Part shown: one piece after another, positions 18,806-26,539 of the stretch
How the letters are laid out: each line of letters starts with the position of its first letter
Position numbering within the stretch: the stretch's first letter is position 1
Assembly (NCBI GenBank): GCA_963847235.1
Contig: CAWJYU010000008.1
Location: 1 to 64,000, forward strand
Direction of reading: 5' to 3'
Length of the DNA: 64,000 bases
Source: JACDAN01 sp963847235
GTDB lineage: Bacteria; Actinomycetota; Thermoleophilia; Gaiellales; Gaiellaceae
Notes under the pieces: generated by a model
Told to the model about the DNA's origin: nothing
Database searches by the model: none
The model's input: the letters and a program-made list of their open reading frames with translations, nothing else
Position numbers and translations under genes: made by a program

Positions 18806-19614
18806 GCCATCGTGGAGCGTGCCTGGGCGAAGGTCCAACGCCGTCCTTCGAGATCCTCGGCCGTGTAGGCGCGGTACCCGTGCTGCTCGATCTCGGACGT
18901 GATCGTTGCTCCGGCTGCCTTTGCGTGCGCGAAGTGCGCATCGAGGTCGTCGACGTAGGCCCAGGGCATGTCTATGACCGACGCGTCGTGGCGCCGCTGC
19001 CCCTCCAGCGGGAACAGGAGGACGGCAACGTTGCCGTGATGCAGCTCGATCCACTCCGGCTCCTCGCCCTCGCCGGGAATGCCCGACCACGATCCGAGCT
19101 GGAACGCTCGCGCTAGCCACCGAGCCGCGCCGGGAGGATCCTCGTAGTAGAGCGCGATGCTCAGACGAGCGATCTCCCTGGGGCCGGCGTCGGCGCGGTC
19201 TCGCTCCTCGGACCACGGCACCAGCCAGCGCAAGACGTTCGGCCAGAAGTAGAAGGCACGCTCGCCGTCCGGGAGGAGCGTTTGGGTGACCTGCACCTGC
19301 GTGCCATCCTCGACCGCGTCGAAGCGCACATCCACCTCGGTGTCGTCGACGAGGCTGCGATAGGCGAGCCGCACACCCGGTTCCCAGACCGTGATCCGGC
19401 CGAGCTCGAGCGCATCGCCACGCGCGTCGTCGTAGATCTCGAGGATGCGGCCGCCGACACCCGGCTCGATTCGCATCGCAACCGCCCGACCGGAGTCAAA
19501 GAAGTTGATCGGGCCACGTACCCACCAGGAGTCGATCTCGTCCGTGAACGCGGTGAACGCGCTCACTGGATCGACCGGCACGTGGACTGCTGCGGACGCG
19601 GATCTTTCAGTCAT
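18802..19614 (-). CDS. SRPBCC (AHSA1-like)-VOC fusion protein
   Basis: This 270-residue two-domain protein has an SRPBCC ligand-binding fold at about residues 1-145 (VDPVSAFTAFTDEIDSWWV, RITVWEPGVRLAYRS, VQVTQTLLPDG) and a glyoxalase/VOC module in the C-terminal 85 residues (AYVDDLDAHFAHAKAAGATI, RAYTAEDLEGRRWTFAQ). Its ATG overlaps the stop of the ArsR gene (ATGA), so regulator and enzyme are translationally coupled. Substrate unknown; such ArsR/SRPBCC pairs are common. Confidence 0.8.
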   Translation of the reverse strand: MTERSASAAVHVPVDPVSAFTAFTDEIDSWWVRGPINFFDSGRAVAMRIEPGVGGRILEIYDDARGDALELGRITVWEPGVRLAYRSLVDDTEVDVRFDAVEDGTQVQVTQTLLPDGERAFYFWPNVLRWLVPWSEERDRADAGPREIARLSIALYYEDPPGAARWLARAFQLGSWSGIPGEGEEPEWIELHHGNVAVLLFPLEGQRRHDASVIDMPWAYVDDLDAHFAHAKAAGATITSEIEQHGYRAYTAEDLEGRRWTFAQARSTMA

Positions 19615-19934
19615 GACTGCTCCCTCTCGTCGAGGTGGCGCTTGAACGCGCCGAGCTGCTCGTCCCAGTGCGCCTGGAGCTGGTCGAGCCACGCCTGAAG
19701 CGCCGCGACGGGTTCGGGCCGCAGGCGGAACACCCGAAGGCGCGCATCGTCCGGGACGCGCTCGTCGGCGACGAAGCCCGCCTCGAGCAGGATCCGTAGA
19801 TGCCGGCTCATCACCGGGGCGGAAGTTCCGGCCGCCGCCGCGAGCTCGCCGGCCCGATGCGCTCGGTTGCCGAGGAGCTCGATCACCCGGCGCCGGGTCG
19901 GGTCGGCGAGGGCCACGAACATCTCATTCCGCAC
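19611..19934 (-). CDS. ArsR-family transcriptional repressor
   Basis: This 107-residue winged-helix repressor reads MFVALADPTRRRVIELLG, then the recognition helix SAPVMSRHLRILLEAGFV and the wing LRVFRLRPEPVAALQAWL. No Cys metal-site pair is present, so it is of the non-metal SRPBCC-linked subgroup. Start is the GTG at 19934, seven bases from an AACTAT -10 and without a ribosome site, so probably leaderless. Confidence 0.88.
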   Translation of the reverse strand: MRNEMFVALADPTRRRVIELLGNRAHRAGELAAAAGTSAPVMSRHLRILLEAGFVADERVPDDARLRVFRLRPEPVAALQAWLDQLQAHWDEQLGAFKRHLDEREQS

Positions 19935-19941
19935 GGCAGTA

Positions 19942-19971
19942 ATAGTTAGAGGAACCTCAAACGTTTGTCAA
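19942..19971 (-). promoter_or_regulatory. Promoter and candidate operator of the ArsR/SRPBCC operon
   Basis: On the minus strand TTGACA (19971-19966), an 18-bp spacer and AACTAT (19947-19942) are followed by 7 bases and the GTG start. A perfect 10-bp palindrome CAAACGTTTG (19958-19967) overlaps the -35/spacer and is a plausible ArsR binding site. Confidence 0.65.
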
Positions 19972-19975
19972 ACCC

Positions 19976-20002
19976 GAACGGCCGACGTAACGCCGGCCGT
20001 TC
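19976..20002 (-). terminator. Hairpin terminator downstream of the PepSY-like gene
   Basis: GAACGGCCG (19976-19984) pairs with CGGCCGTTC (19994-20002). It separates the leftward PepSY-like gene from the leftward ArsR promoter. Confidence 0.55.
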
Positions 20003-20062
20003 GATCGTTCAAGGGGGGAAGAGCCAGGTCGGGGCCACGGCAGTCGAGGTCGTGCTCCGGGC

Positions 20063-20389
20063 TTAATCCGTGTCGCCGGCCTCGTTCTCGCTGTCGCCCT
20101 CGACGGAGAGGACCTTGTAGCTCGTGTCGAGGTGGACGTCGACGGTCTCGCCGTTCGACTTCGTCACCTCGACCTCCCAGGCCCCTTCCTCGTCGCCGCG
20201 CTCGACCTCGTTGGCCGAGGCTCGGCCGCCGAGATGGGCGACCGCGACCTGTCGGGCACGGTCGGCGCCCGGGCCGGTCGCAGTTCCCTCGCCGTCGTCG
20301 CCGCCGCCGGCGTAGGCGTACGCGCCTCCGCCGATTGCGACCGCCACGAGTGCAACTCCGATCGCCAGCAATGTCCTGTTCCTCTTCAT
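20063..20389 (-). CDS. Exported PepSY-like protein
   Basis: This 108-residue protein has an N-terminal signal/anchor (RTLLAIGVALVAVAIGGGAY) and a Gly/Asp linker. A PepSY-like half follows, about residues 45-95 (RARQVAVAHLGGRASANEVE, then AWEVEVTKSNGETVDVHLD and SYKVLSVEG). It is transcribed divergently from the two-component system, which suggests it is a signal modulator for that sensor kinase (inference). TACCTT lies 6 bases before the ATG. Confidence 0.75.
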   Translation of the reverse strand: MKRNRTLLAIGVALVAVAIGGGAYAYAGGGDDGEGTATGPGADRARQVAVAHLGGRASANEVERGDEEGAWEVEVTKSNGETVDVHLDTSYKVLSVEGDSENEAGDTD

Positions 20390-20474
20390 GGCTCGAAGGT
20401 ACCCGGTCGACGTGAAACGGCGATGAGAGCGTCCTCTCATCCGGCACTCATCTTCGCCCTGCCACCATTCGTCC

Positions 20475-21146
20475 ATGCGCGTGCTGGTCGTGGAGGACGA
20501 GCCCAAGATGGCCGGGCTGATCCGCCGCGGCCTGTCGGAGGAGGGCTACAGCGCCGACGTCGCCTCGACGGGAGACGACGCCGTCTGGATGGCGCAGGCC
20601 ACCGAGTACGACGCGATCGTCCTCGACGTCCTCCTCCCCGGTCGCAGCGGCTTCGACGTCTGCCGCGAGCTGCGCAGGTCCGGCATGTGGGCTCCCGTCC
20701 TCATGCTCACGGCTCGCGATTCGGTGGACGACCGCGTGGCCGGCCTCGACGCCGGCGCCGACGACTACCTGACGAAGCCGTTCTCGTTCGCCGAGCTGCT
20801 GGCGCGGCTCCGGGCGCTCGCCCGCCGGCCGGCCGTCGAGCGCCCGACGGTGCTGGAGGTCGGAGACCTGCGCCTCGACCCCGCCACGCACCAGGCCTGG
20901 CGCGGCGAGACCGAGCTCCAGCTCTCGACGAAGGAGTTCCGCATGCTCGAGGCGTTCATGCGCCGGCCGGGCCACGTCCTCTCCCGGCTGTACCTGCTCG
21001 ACCACTGCTGGGACTACGGCTACGAGAACCGGTCGAACGTCGTCGACGTCTACGTCCGCTACCTGCGCGAGAAGGTCGACCGGCCCTTCGGCCGCAAGTC
21101 GCTCGAGACGGTGCGCGGCGCCGGCTACCGGCTGCGGGACGAATGA
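20475..21146 (+). CDS. OmpR/PhoB-family response regulator
   Basis: This 223-residue regulator has a receiver domain over residues 1-115 (acidic pocket VVEDEPKM, phospho-Asp in AIVLDVLLPGRSGFDVC, conserved Lys in DYLTKPFSFAEL) and a winged-helix DNA-binding domain with NVVDVYVRYLREKVDRPFG. Its stop overlaps the kinase start (ATGA), so it forms one operon with the kinase. Confidence 0.93.
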   Translation: MRVLVVEDEPKMAGLIRRGLSEEGYSADVASTGDDAVWMAQATEYDAIVLDVLLPGRSGFDVCRELRRSGMWAPVLMLTARDSVDDRVAGLDAGADDYLTKPFSFAELLARLRALARRPAVERPTVLEVGDLRLDPATHQAWRGETELQLSTKEFRMLEAFMRRPGHVLSRLYLLDHCWDYGYENRSNVVDVYVRYLREKVDRPFGRKSLETVRGAGYRLRDE

Positions 21147-22423
21147 GCCGCCTTCCCATCCGGCTGCGACTGACCCTCGCCTTCGCGATCGCGATGGCGA
21201 TCGTGCTCGCCGCGACCGGCGCGTTCGTCTACTTCCGGCTCCAGTCGGCGCTGAACGAGAGCGTGGACGAGAGCCTTGCGCTGCGGCTGTCGGACGCCAG
21301 GCGGCTGGCAGCCGCGGGCGGAGAAACCGGGATCACGATCACCGAGGAGGGCTTCACGGAGATCACCACCCGTCCCGTGCCGCTCGGGACGACGGAGATC
21401 GACCGGCTTCCCGACGTCAGAGGCCCCCAGAGCGAGGGCCCGCTGAGAGTCCGCGGCGCCTCGGTGAGAACGCCGGAGGGGCTACGGCGAGTGCGAGTCG
21501 GCGCCTCGCTCGCGGACCGCGACGAGGCGCTCGGCGAGGTGCTCACCGGGATGGCGATCGCCGGCCCGCTCGCGCTGCTGCTTACCTCGCTGCTTGGCTA
21601 CTGGCTCGCCGGCGCGGCGCTCCGGCCCGTGGAGAGGATGCGAGCCGAGGCGGCCGCGATCTCAGGGTCGGAGCCTGGTCGTCGCCTTCCGATGGGCGAA
21701 GCCCGGGACGAGATCACGCGCCTCTCGGAGACGCTGAACGAGATGCTCGAGCGCCTCGAGCGGGCGATCGAGCGCGAGCGGAGCTTCGTCGCGGACGCGA
21801 GCCACGAGCTCCGCACGCCGCTGGCGCTGCTCCAGGCCGAGCTCGAGCTGGCGCTGCGCAAGCCAAGGACGGGGCCTGAGCTGGAAGGGGCGATTCGCTC
21901 GGCCACCGCCGAGACCGAGCGGCTGGTCCGCCTTGCGGAGGATCTCCTCGTCCTCGCGCAGGCGGACGACGGGCGCCTGCCGCTGCGCCGCGAGGCCGTT
22001 CGCGCCGGCGAGCTTCTCCACGCTGTTCGCGAGGCGTTCCAGTCACGCGCGGAGGCGGCCGGCCGCTCGATCGAGTCACGAAACGGAGACGCGATCGTCC
22101 TCGACGCCGACCGGCTTCGCCTGGAGCAAGCGCTGGGCAACCTCGTGGACAACGCCCTGCGCCACGGCGCCGGCGCGATCCGGCTCGACGCGGTCGAGCG
22201 CGACGGTGCCGTCGACCTCCATGTGCGCGACGAGGGCACGGGGATCCGTCCCGACTTCCTTCCGCACGCGTTCGAGCGCTTCAGCCGGGCGGATCCGGCG
22301 CGAACGGGCGGCGGCGCGGGCCTCGGCCTCGCCCTCGCCTCCGCGATCGCCGAGGCGCACGGAGGAAGCGCGAACGCCGCGAGCGGGACAGCTGATATCT
22401 GGCTCTCTATTCCAAAGCGCTAG
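21143..22423 (+). CDS. Two-component sensor histidine kinase
   Basis: This 426-residue membrane kinase has TM1 near residues 10-30 (LTLAFAIAMAIVLAATGAFV), a periplasmic loop of about 100 residues, TM2 near 135-155, and a HAMP linker. The phospho-acceptor His is in DASHELRTPLALLQAELELA. The ATP-lid N box is LGNLVDNALRHGAG and the G boxes are VRDEGTGIRPDF and GGGAGLGLALASAI. With the PepSY-like exported protein next door it resembles envelope-sensing systems. Confidence 0.92.
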   Translation: MSRLPIRLRLTLAFAIAMAIVLAATGAFVYFRLQSALNESVDESLALRLSDARRLAAAGGETGITITEEGFTEITTRPVPLGTTEIDRLPDVRGPQSEGPLRVRGASVRTPEGLRRVRVGASLADRDEALGEVLTGMAIAGPLALLLTSLLGYWLAGAALRPVERMRAEAAAISGSEPGRRLPMGEARDEITRLSETLNEMLERLERAIERERSFVADASHELRTPLALLQAELELALRKPRTGPELEGAIRSATAETERLVRLAEDLLVLAQADDGRLPLRREAVRAGELLHAVREAFQSRAEAAGRSIESRNGDAIVLDADRLRLEQALGNLVDNALRHGAGAIRLDAVERDGAVDLHVRDEGTGIRPDFLPHAFERFSRADPARTGGGAGLGLALASAIAEAHGGSANAASGTADIWLSIPKR

Positions 22424-22440
22424 TTGTTCGAAAGCAGGGC

Positions 22441-22446
22441 TACTAT
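22441..22446 (+). promoter_or_regulatory. -10 element (TACTAT) of the MEDS sensor gene
   Basis: TACTAT lies 8 bases before the first of two tandem GTG codons (22455, 22458), with no ribosome site. Confidence 0.45.
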
Positions 22447-22454
22447 CCGCTCCC

Positions 22455-23392
22455 GTGGTGACCGTCGAGTCTCCCGGCCTGGTCCACGACGCGTTCGTGT
22501 ACTCATCGGAGCAGGAGTTTCTGGCCGGCGCCCTGCCGTTCCTCGAAGAGGGCATCGACCTTCGCGAACCGATCCTTGCGGCGCCGACGCACGCAAACGG
22601 CGAGCTGCTCCGCGCCCGGCTCGGCCGACGGGCGAAGGCTGTCGACTGGGCCGAGAGCCAGGAGGCGCATCGCACCGTCGAGCGACTCGGGATCCTCCTC
22701 CAGTTCATCAACCGGGAGCAGAAGCGCGGCGCCATCCGTATCCGGGTTTTCGGTGAGCCATGCTGGCCGTCCGGTGGCGGGCCTGGCGTGGCGGAATGGA
22801 AGCGGTACGAGTCGTTCCTGAACGTGGCGCTTGCTGATTACCCGGTCTGGCTTGTCTGCCCGTACGACGCGAACCGGCTCTCACAGGACATCGTGGAGGA
22901 CGCGCTCCTGACCCATCCCGCAATCGGTTACGGCGCCGGCCGGACGCCCTCGCCCGGCTATCTGGAGCCTTCGGAGTTCGCGAAGCGAATCGACCACGTC
23001 CCGCTACCGCGCCCGCCGGAGGATGCGAGCGAGCGCTACTTCGGCCACGCCGGTGCCGTGCGCCGCTTCGTCGGCGACGAGGCCGGGCCGCCGGTCTCCC
23101 CGAGGACCGTCACAACGACGTAGAGACCGCGGCCGGCGAGGTCGCCGCGAACGTCTTCCGGCATGCCGCCGACGTTGCGCGCGTCCGTACCTGGACCACG
23201 AGCGACACGTTCGTCTTCGACATCGACGACACCGGCCAGGGGATCGGTGATCCGTTCGCCGGCTACGCGATCGCCGGCCCGCTCGATCCGGGCGGCCGCG
23301 GCCTGACGATCGCTCGGCGGCTGGCGGACGTCGTCGAGATCCGGACGACGCCCACCGGCACCCTCGTTCGCCTGCACTTCAGCCGCGGCTGA
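22455..23392 (+). CDS. MEDS-domain sensor with HATPase (anti-sigma-kinase-like) domain, frameshifted
   Basis: Frame 1 gives a MEDS (DcmR-type) sensory domain over about 200 residues: LVHDAFVYSSEQEFLAGALP, PYDANRLSQDIVEDALLTHP, ending SERYFGHAGAVRRFV. Frame 2 then continues smoothly as GLPEDRHNDVETAAGEVAAN, FDIDDTGQGIGDPFAG and GGRGLTIARRLADVV, an RsbW-type ATPase. A single-base change near 23080-23095 (GAGGCCGGGCCGCCGG) rejoins them into about 312 residues. Read as sequenced it stops early at 23123. I regard the break as a probable sequencing error. MEDS-ATPase proteins are thought to couple a sensed ligand to a sigma/anti-sigma switch. Confidence 0.8.
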
Positions 23393-23396
23393 AGCG
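23294..23396 (+). repeat. 103-bp exact direct repeat, copy 1
   Basis: This segment encodes the last 32 codons of the MEDS-HATPase protein and is identical to 24718-24820. It ends in an 18-bp palindrome CTTCAGCCGCGGCTGAAG that carries stop codons for both strands. Similarity continues about 10 bases further with two mismatches. Confidence 0.9.
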
Positions 23397-23406
23397 GATC
23401 AGCTCC

Positions 23407-24543
23407 TCAGGGACTGAGCCCGTACGGATACCGCGTGAGGGTCTCGCTTCCATCCTCGGTCACGAGCAGGAGATCTTCGAACCGGACCTCGCCGATGTCG
23501 CGCACCCAGAGCCCCGGCTCGAGCGCGATCACGTCTCCGGCAACGAGGGCGTCGTGGCCCGTCCGGCCGAGGCCCGGAGGCTCGTGGACGGCAAGGCCGA
23601 CGCCGTGGCCGAGCGAGAACTGAAAGCCCTCGTTCGGGTCATCCCCGGGGCCGGTCCTCTGCGTGCGATATCCGGCCGGCTCGAACACGTCGCAAACGAG
23701 GTCGTGCAGCTCCCGTCCGGTGATCCCCGGCGCCACCGCGTCTCGTGCGCGCTCGATCCCCTCGAGCACGAGCGCCTCCATCGCGCGCACCTGCTCGCTG
23801 GTCTCGCCGACGACGAACGTCCTGGTCATGTCCGCACAGCACGCCGACGCCTCGTCGCGCGGCCAGAGGTCGATCACGATCGGGAGGTCGGCCGGCAGCG
23901 GGCCGGAGCCCGGATCGTGACCGTACCCACTCCAGGGAGAGGAGACCATGATGTCCGGGGGCGCCGGCGCACCGCTCGCATGGCAGGCCTCGCGGGCCGC
24001 GGCCCGAACGGACTCGGCCGTGAGCGCCTCGCCGTCGACCCTGAGCCGTCCATCGTCGGCCACCGCCCGCCGAAGTAGCTCCGCAGCGGCGCTCATCCCG
24101 GCCTCGGCGGCCGCTTGCGCTCGCCGAATGCCGGACAGCTCGGACGAGGACTTCACCCGGCGTCTGGCAGCGATCGCCTCTTCGTCCGGAAGGAGTACGA
24201 GGCCGTCGGCTCGCAGCCGATCGGCCACCGCCACGGGCATCTCGGGGTCGATCGTCGCCTCGCGGATCCCCATTGCTGCTGCCGCGCGCGACGCCAGCTC
24301 CAGCTCGAGCTCGTGCCGGCTCATGCCGGACTCGAGGAGCTCGCGAAAGCCGAGATCCTCGTAGTCGTGAAGGACCGCGTCGGGCACGGCAGTTTCGATC
24401 CGCGTCCGCTCGAGGCTGCTGGCCATGACATGCAGATGCCCGTCGACGATCCCGAGCAGGAACGGATCTCCGATCGGTACCGGGAGCTCGTGGCGCATGG
24501 CGGGCGACCGCTCGGTGTCGCCGTAGAACAGGAGGGCCGTCAT
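23407..24543 (-). CDS. M24-family Xaa-Pro aminopeptidase-like peptidase
   Basis: This 378-residue protein has a creatinase-type N-terminal domain and a pita-bread catalytic domain. Metal ligands are visible: Asp in IVIDLWPRDE, Asp in ADMTRTFVVG, His in FSLGHGVGLAVHEPP, Glu in IALEPGLWV and Glu in EVRFEDLLLVTEDG. It would cleave N-terminal Xaa-Pro or related bonds in the cytoplasm. It lies between the two copies of a 103-bp repeat and may have arrived with that rearrangement. Inverted GCGCGATC/GATCGCGC sits just upstream of its start. Confidence 0.88.
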   Translation of the reverse strand: MTALLFYGDTERSPAMRHELPVPIGDPFLLGIVDGHLHVMASSLERTRIETAVPDAVLHDYEDLGFRELLESGMSRHELELELASRAAAAMGIREATIDPEMPVAVADRLRADGLVLLPDEEAIAARRRVKSSSELSGIRRAQAAAEAGMSAAAELLRRAVADDGRLRVDGEALTAESVRAAAREACHASGAPAPPDIMVSSPWSGYGHDPGSGPLPADLPIVIDLWPRDEASACCADMTRTFVVGETSEQVRAMEALVLEGIERARDAVAPGITGRELHDLVCDVFEPAGYRTQRTGPGDDPNEGFQFSLGHGVGLAVHEPPGLGRTGHDALVAGDVIALEPGLWVRDIGEVRFEDLLLVTEDGSETLTRYPYGLSP

Positions 24544-24616
24544 CTGGGACGAGCGAGGCTACAGAAGTGAGCGCGATCGACTAAACAAGATCGCGCGTCC
24601 GGCACGTCAAAGTGTT

Positions 24617-24730
24617 GTGATCGGACCTCGCGGAGCGAGCCTGGACGAGCTCGAAGCGCTGTACCGCAGCCGCTTCGACGTCTTTGCGCGCGTCGCAGCG
24701 AGCGTGACGGGCGACGTGGCCGCGGCCTGA
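24617..24730 (+). pseudogene. Decapitated ECF sigma-factor fragment (first 33 codons)
   Basis: From a GTG at 24617 the sequence reads SLDELEALYRSRFDVFARVA and ASVTGD. This matches the first helix of region 2 of ECF sigma factors (LYRxRY--FLRVA--ITGD). At codon 34 it runs into the second copy of the 103-bp repeat and hits a stop. The remaining 130 or more codons of a sigma factor are absent, so this is a recombination fragment or a chimeric join. Confidence 0.6.
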
Positions 24731-24820
24731 CGATCGCTCGGCGGCTGGCGGACGTCGTCGAGATCCGGACGACGCCCACCGGCACCCTCGTTCGCCTGCA
24801 CTTCAGCCGCGGCTGAAGCG
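24718..24820 (+). repeat. 103-bp exact direct repeat, copy 2
   Basis: Identical to 23294-23396, 1424 bp away. Here it joins the ECF sigma fragment on its left, and on its right supplies the last six codons (minus strand) of the lipoprotein gene at 24803-25543 plus its terminator-like palindrome. Confidence 0.9.
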
Positions 24821-25543
24821 AGTCAGCTCCTCTCGCCCGGCGCCGCCCGAGAGCCCCAGCGCGAGGATCGGCCCGACGCCCTTCGCATAGAACTTGTGCT
24901 CGAGGACGTCCGGCTCGAGCGGCGTCCAGTCCTTGGTCATGAGCACCTCGTCGAAGGAGCCGAACGGCACCTCGACCTGCTCGTCGAGGCTCAGGATCCG
25001 GCCGCGATCCTCGGCTTCGCCGGCGTAGTGCTCCTGTCGGTAGCTCATGCCGACCTCAGGGCTCGGCGGGATGATCAGCCCCGCCTGGGCGCCGTCGCGG
25101 CCGGCCTCCCACGAGCCGGCCTTGTTCACGGGCTTCCCGTCCTCGTACTCGGTCGTGTCCTCGCCGAGGTACCAGAGCCCGCCCCACCGGTCCTGCGCGT
25201 ACCAGTCGTGGGTGTCCTCGACGAGCCGACCGTCCTCCGTCACGCGGTCGTGGACGACTGTTGCGGTGATGCCGAGAATGTCCTTCGTGCGGTCGGTGAC
25301 GGTGACCTCGACGCGCTGCCGAGACCCGTCGTCCCCCACCTCGCGGTAGACCCATTTCGACCCCGGCGCCATCGGCCAGTACGGGTTGTCGATGGTGCGG
25401 ACGAAGTCGGCCGGGTCGAGCTCGACAGGCTCGCTGCCTTGGGGAAGCTCGTAGGGCCGAGACGCTTCCTGCGACCCGTTTTCGTTGCCGCCGCAGCCGG
25501 CGAGAACGAGTACGGCGGCGGCTGCCAGGAGTGAGGTTCGCAT
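24803..25543 (-). CDS. Lipoprotein of unknown function
   Basis: This 246-residue secreted lipoprotein starts RTSLLAAAAVLVLAGCGG, with lipobox Cys near residue 17. The mature part has no catalytic motif I recognise. Repeated features are aromatic and acidic: YWPMAPGSKWVYREVGDDG, DWYAQDRWGGLWYLGEDTTE, LIIPPSPEVGMSYRQEHY. This resembles the beta-rich WPLxPGS-W-Y exported proteins seen in actinobacteria. Its last codons (ELTRFSRG) lie in the second copy of the 103-bp repeat, so the native C-terminus may differ. TACGGT is found 6 bases before the ATG. Confidence 0.7.
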   Translation of the reverse strand: MRTSLLAAAAVLVLAGCGGNENGSQEASRPYELPQGSEPVELDPADFVRTIDNPYWPMAPGSKWVYREVGDDGSRQRVEVTVTDRTKDILGITATVVHDRVTEDGRLVEDTHDWYAQDRWGGLWYLGEDTTEYEDGKPVNKAGSWEAGRDGAQAGLIIPPSPEVGMSYRQEHYAGEAEDRGRILSLDEQVEVPFGSFDEVLMTKDWTPLEPDVLEHKFYAKGVGPILALGLSGGAGREELTRFSRG

Positions 25544-25588
25544 GGCCGCACCGTATGAGTGGCCGATGAGACCCCTGTGAGAGCCGCG

Positions 25589-25620
25589 CGGACCGCCGGG
25601 ATCGGTCTCCCGGCGGTCCG
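25589..25620 (-). terminator. Hairpin terminator after the SRPBCC gene
   Basis: A 12-bp perfect stem CGGACCGCCGGG / CCCGGCGGTCCG with an 8-base loop lies just downstream (minus strand) of the stop at 25636. Confidence 0.7.
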
Positions 25621-25635
25621 GAGTGCGGGCTCGGC

Positions 25636-26121
25636 TCAGGCGAGCGAGACCGCGACCTGCTCCAGGAGGTCCATCGCGTCCTGCATCCCTGCCTCCATGC
25701 CGGACTCGATGTGCGCGTCGCGATGTTCCTTGCGCTCGTGCTGCACGAGGATCTCGAGCGTCGTACGGCCGTCCACCTCGGTGAGGGTCATCGTGTTCAC
25801 CGCCTCGGCGTCGGGCATGCCCTCGAAGACCTCGGTGGAGACGATCCGCTCGTTCGGGACGACCTCGCGGTACTCCCCGTGGAAGCCGACCTCGAATCCG
25901 CCCTCGGCGACCATGACGTAGCGCCACTTGCCGCCGACACGCAGGTCGATCTCGACCAGCGTCACCTCGCCGCGGTTCGCGTGCCACCAGCGCTTGACCA
26001 GCTCCGGCGTGGTGAACGCCTTGTAGACCAGGTGCCTGGGTGCGGCGAACTCCCGCGTGATGAGGATCTGCTCATCGGTCGGGAGCGTCACCGTCGCCGT
26101 CCCGCTACTCGTCAGTGCCAT
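25636..26121 (-). CDS. SRPBCC (AHSA1-like) domain protein
   Basis: This 161-residue single SRPBCC domain reads ILITREFAAPRHLVYKAFTT, PELVKRWWHANRGEVTLVEI, VGFHGEYREVVPNERIVSTE and a C-terminal helix MEAGMQDAMDLLEQVAVSLA. It is a probable small-hydrophobic-ligand binder. It overlaps the upstream ArsR gene by 17 bp and forms an operon with it, parallel to the ArsR/SRPBCC-VOC pair at 18.8-19.9 kb. Confidence 0.85.
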   Translation of the reverse strand: MALTSSGTATVTLPTDEQILITREFAAPRHLVYKAFTTPELVKRWWHANRGEVTLVEIDLRVGGKWRYVMVAEGGFEVGFHGEYREVVPNERIVSTEVFEGMPDAEAVNTMTLTEVDGRTTLEILVQHERKEHRDAHIESGMEAGMQDAMDLLEQVAVSLA

Positions 26122-26458
26122 TTCCTGCCTCCTTCTGCTTGAGCTCTTCCAAGACCGTGTCCAGCTGCTGGAACCGCTCCGACCAGAGGTGCTCGTAGTC
26201 CTTCACCCAGTCGTGGATGGGCTTGAGCGCGTGGCCGTTCAGCCGGTAGAGCCGCTGCCGTCCCTCTTCGCGCACGTCGACCGCCCCCACTTCTCGGAGC
26301 ACCCGCAGGTGCTTGGACACCTGTGGCTGAGCGAGCCCGACCGCATCGACGAGATCGTTCACGGGTCGCTCCCCGCCGGCGAGGACGTCCAGGATCTGCC
26401 GCCGACGGGGCTCTGCCACCGCGTTGAACGCATCTGCCGTGGTCGCTGCTCGTGCCAT
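26105..26458 (-). CDS. ArsR-family transcriptional repressor (second copy)
   Basis: This 117-residue repressor reads FNAVAEPRRRQILDVLAGGE, recognition helix LAQPQVSKHLRVLREVGAVD, wing RQRLYRLNGHALKPIHDWVK. No Cys metal site is present. It presumably represses itself and the SRPBCC gene through the perfect palindrome in its promoter. The ATG at 26458 is six bases from TAAGAT, with no ribosome site. Confidence 0.9.
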   Translation of the reverse strand: MARAATTADAFNAVAEPRRRQILDVLAGGERPVNDLVDAVGLAQPQVSKHLRVLREVGAVDVREEGRQRLYRLNGHALKPIHDWVKDYEHLWSERFQQLDTVLEELKQKEAGNGTDE

Positions 26459-26464
26459 GCCGGC

Positions 26465-26494
26465 ATCTTATATTCCTATATAGGAATATGTCAA
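26465..26494 (-). promoter_or_regulatory. Leaderless promoter with perfect 20-bp operator
   Basis: Minus strand: consensus TTGACA (26494-26489), 18-bp spacer, TAAGAT (26470-26465), six bases, then the ATG. The spacer is filled by ATATTCCTATATAGGAATAT (26470-26489), a perfect palindrome and the obvious ArsR operator. It is an AT-rich island in a GC-rich region. Confidence 0.85.
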
Positions 26495-26509
26495 GCGAAG
26501 CTGCAACTA

Positions 26510-26537
26510 GAAGAGCCCCGCCGGGGCGGGGCTCTTC
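26510..26537 (-). terminator. Terminator of rnpB
   Basis: A 13-bp perfect stem GAAGAGCCCCGCC / GGCGGGGCTCTTC lies directly after the RNase P RNA 3' end on the minus strand. Confidence 0.8.
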
Positions 26538-26539
26538 GG

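Noticed and set aside
24573..24596. GCGCGATC ... GATCGCGC as a terminator
   Set aside because: It lies upstream of the M24 peptidase start and of the sigma fragment, not after a gene; at most an operator, with no further support.
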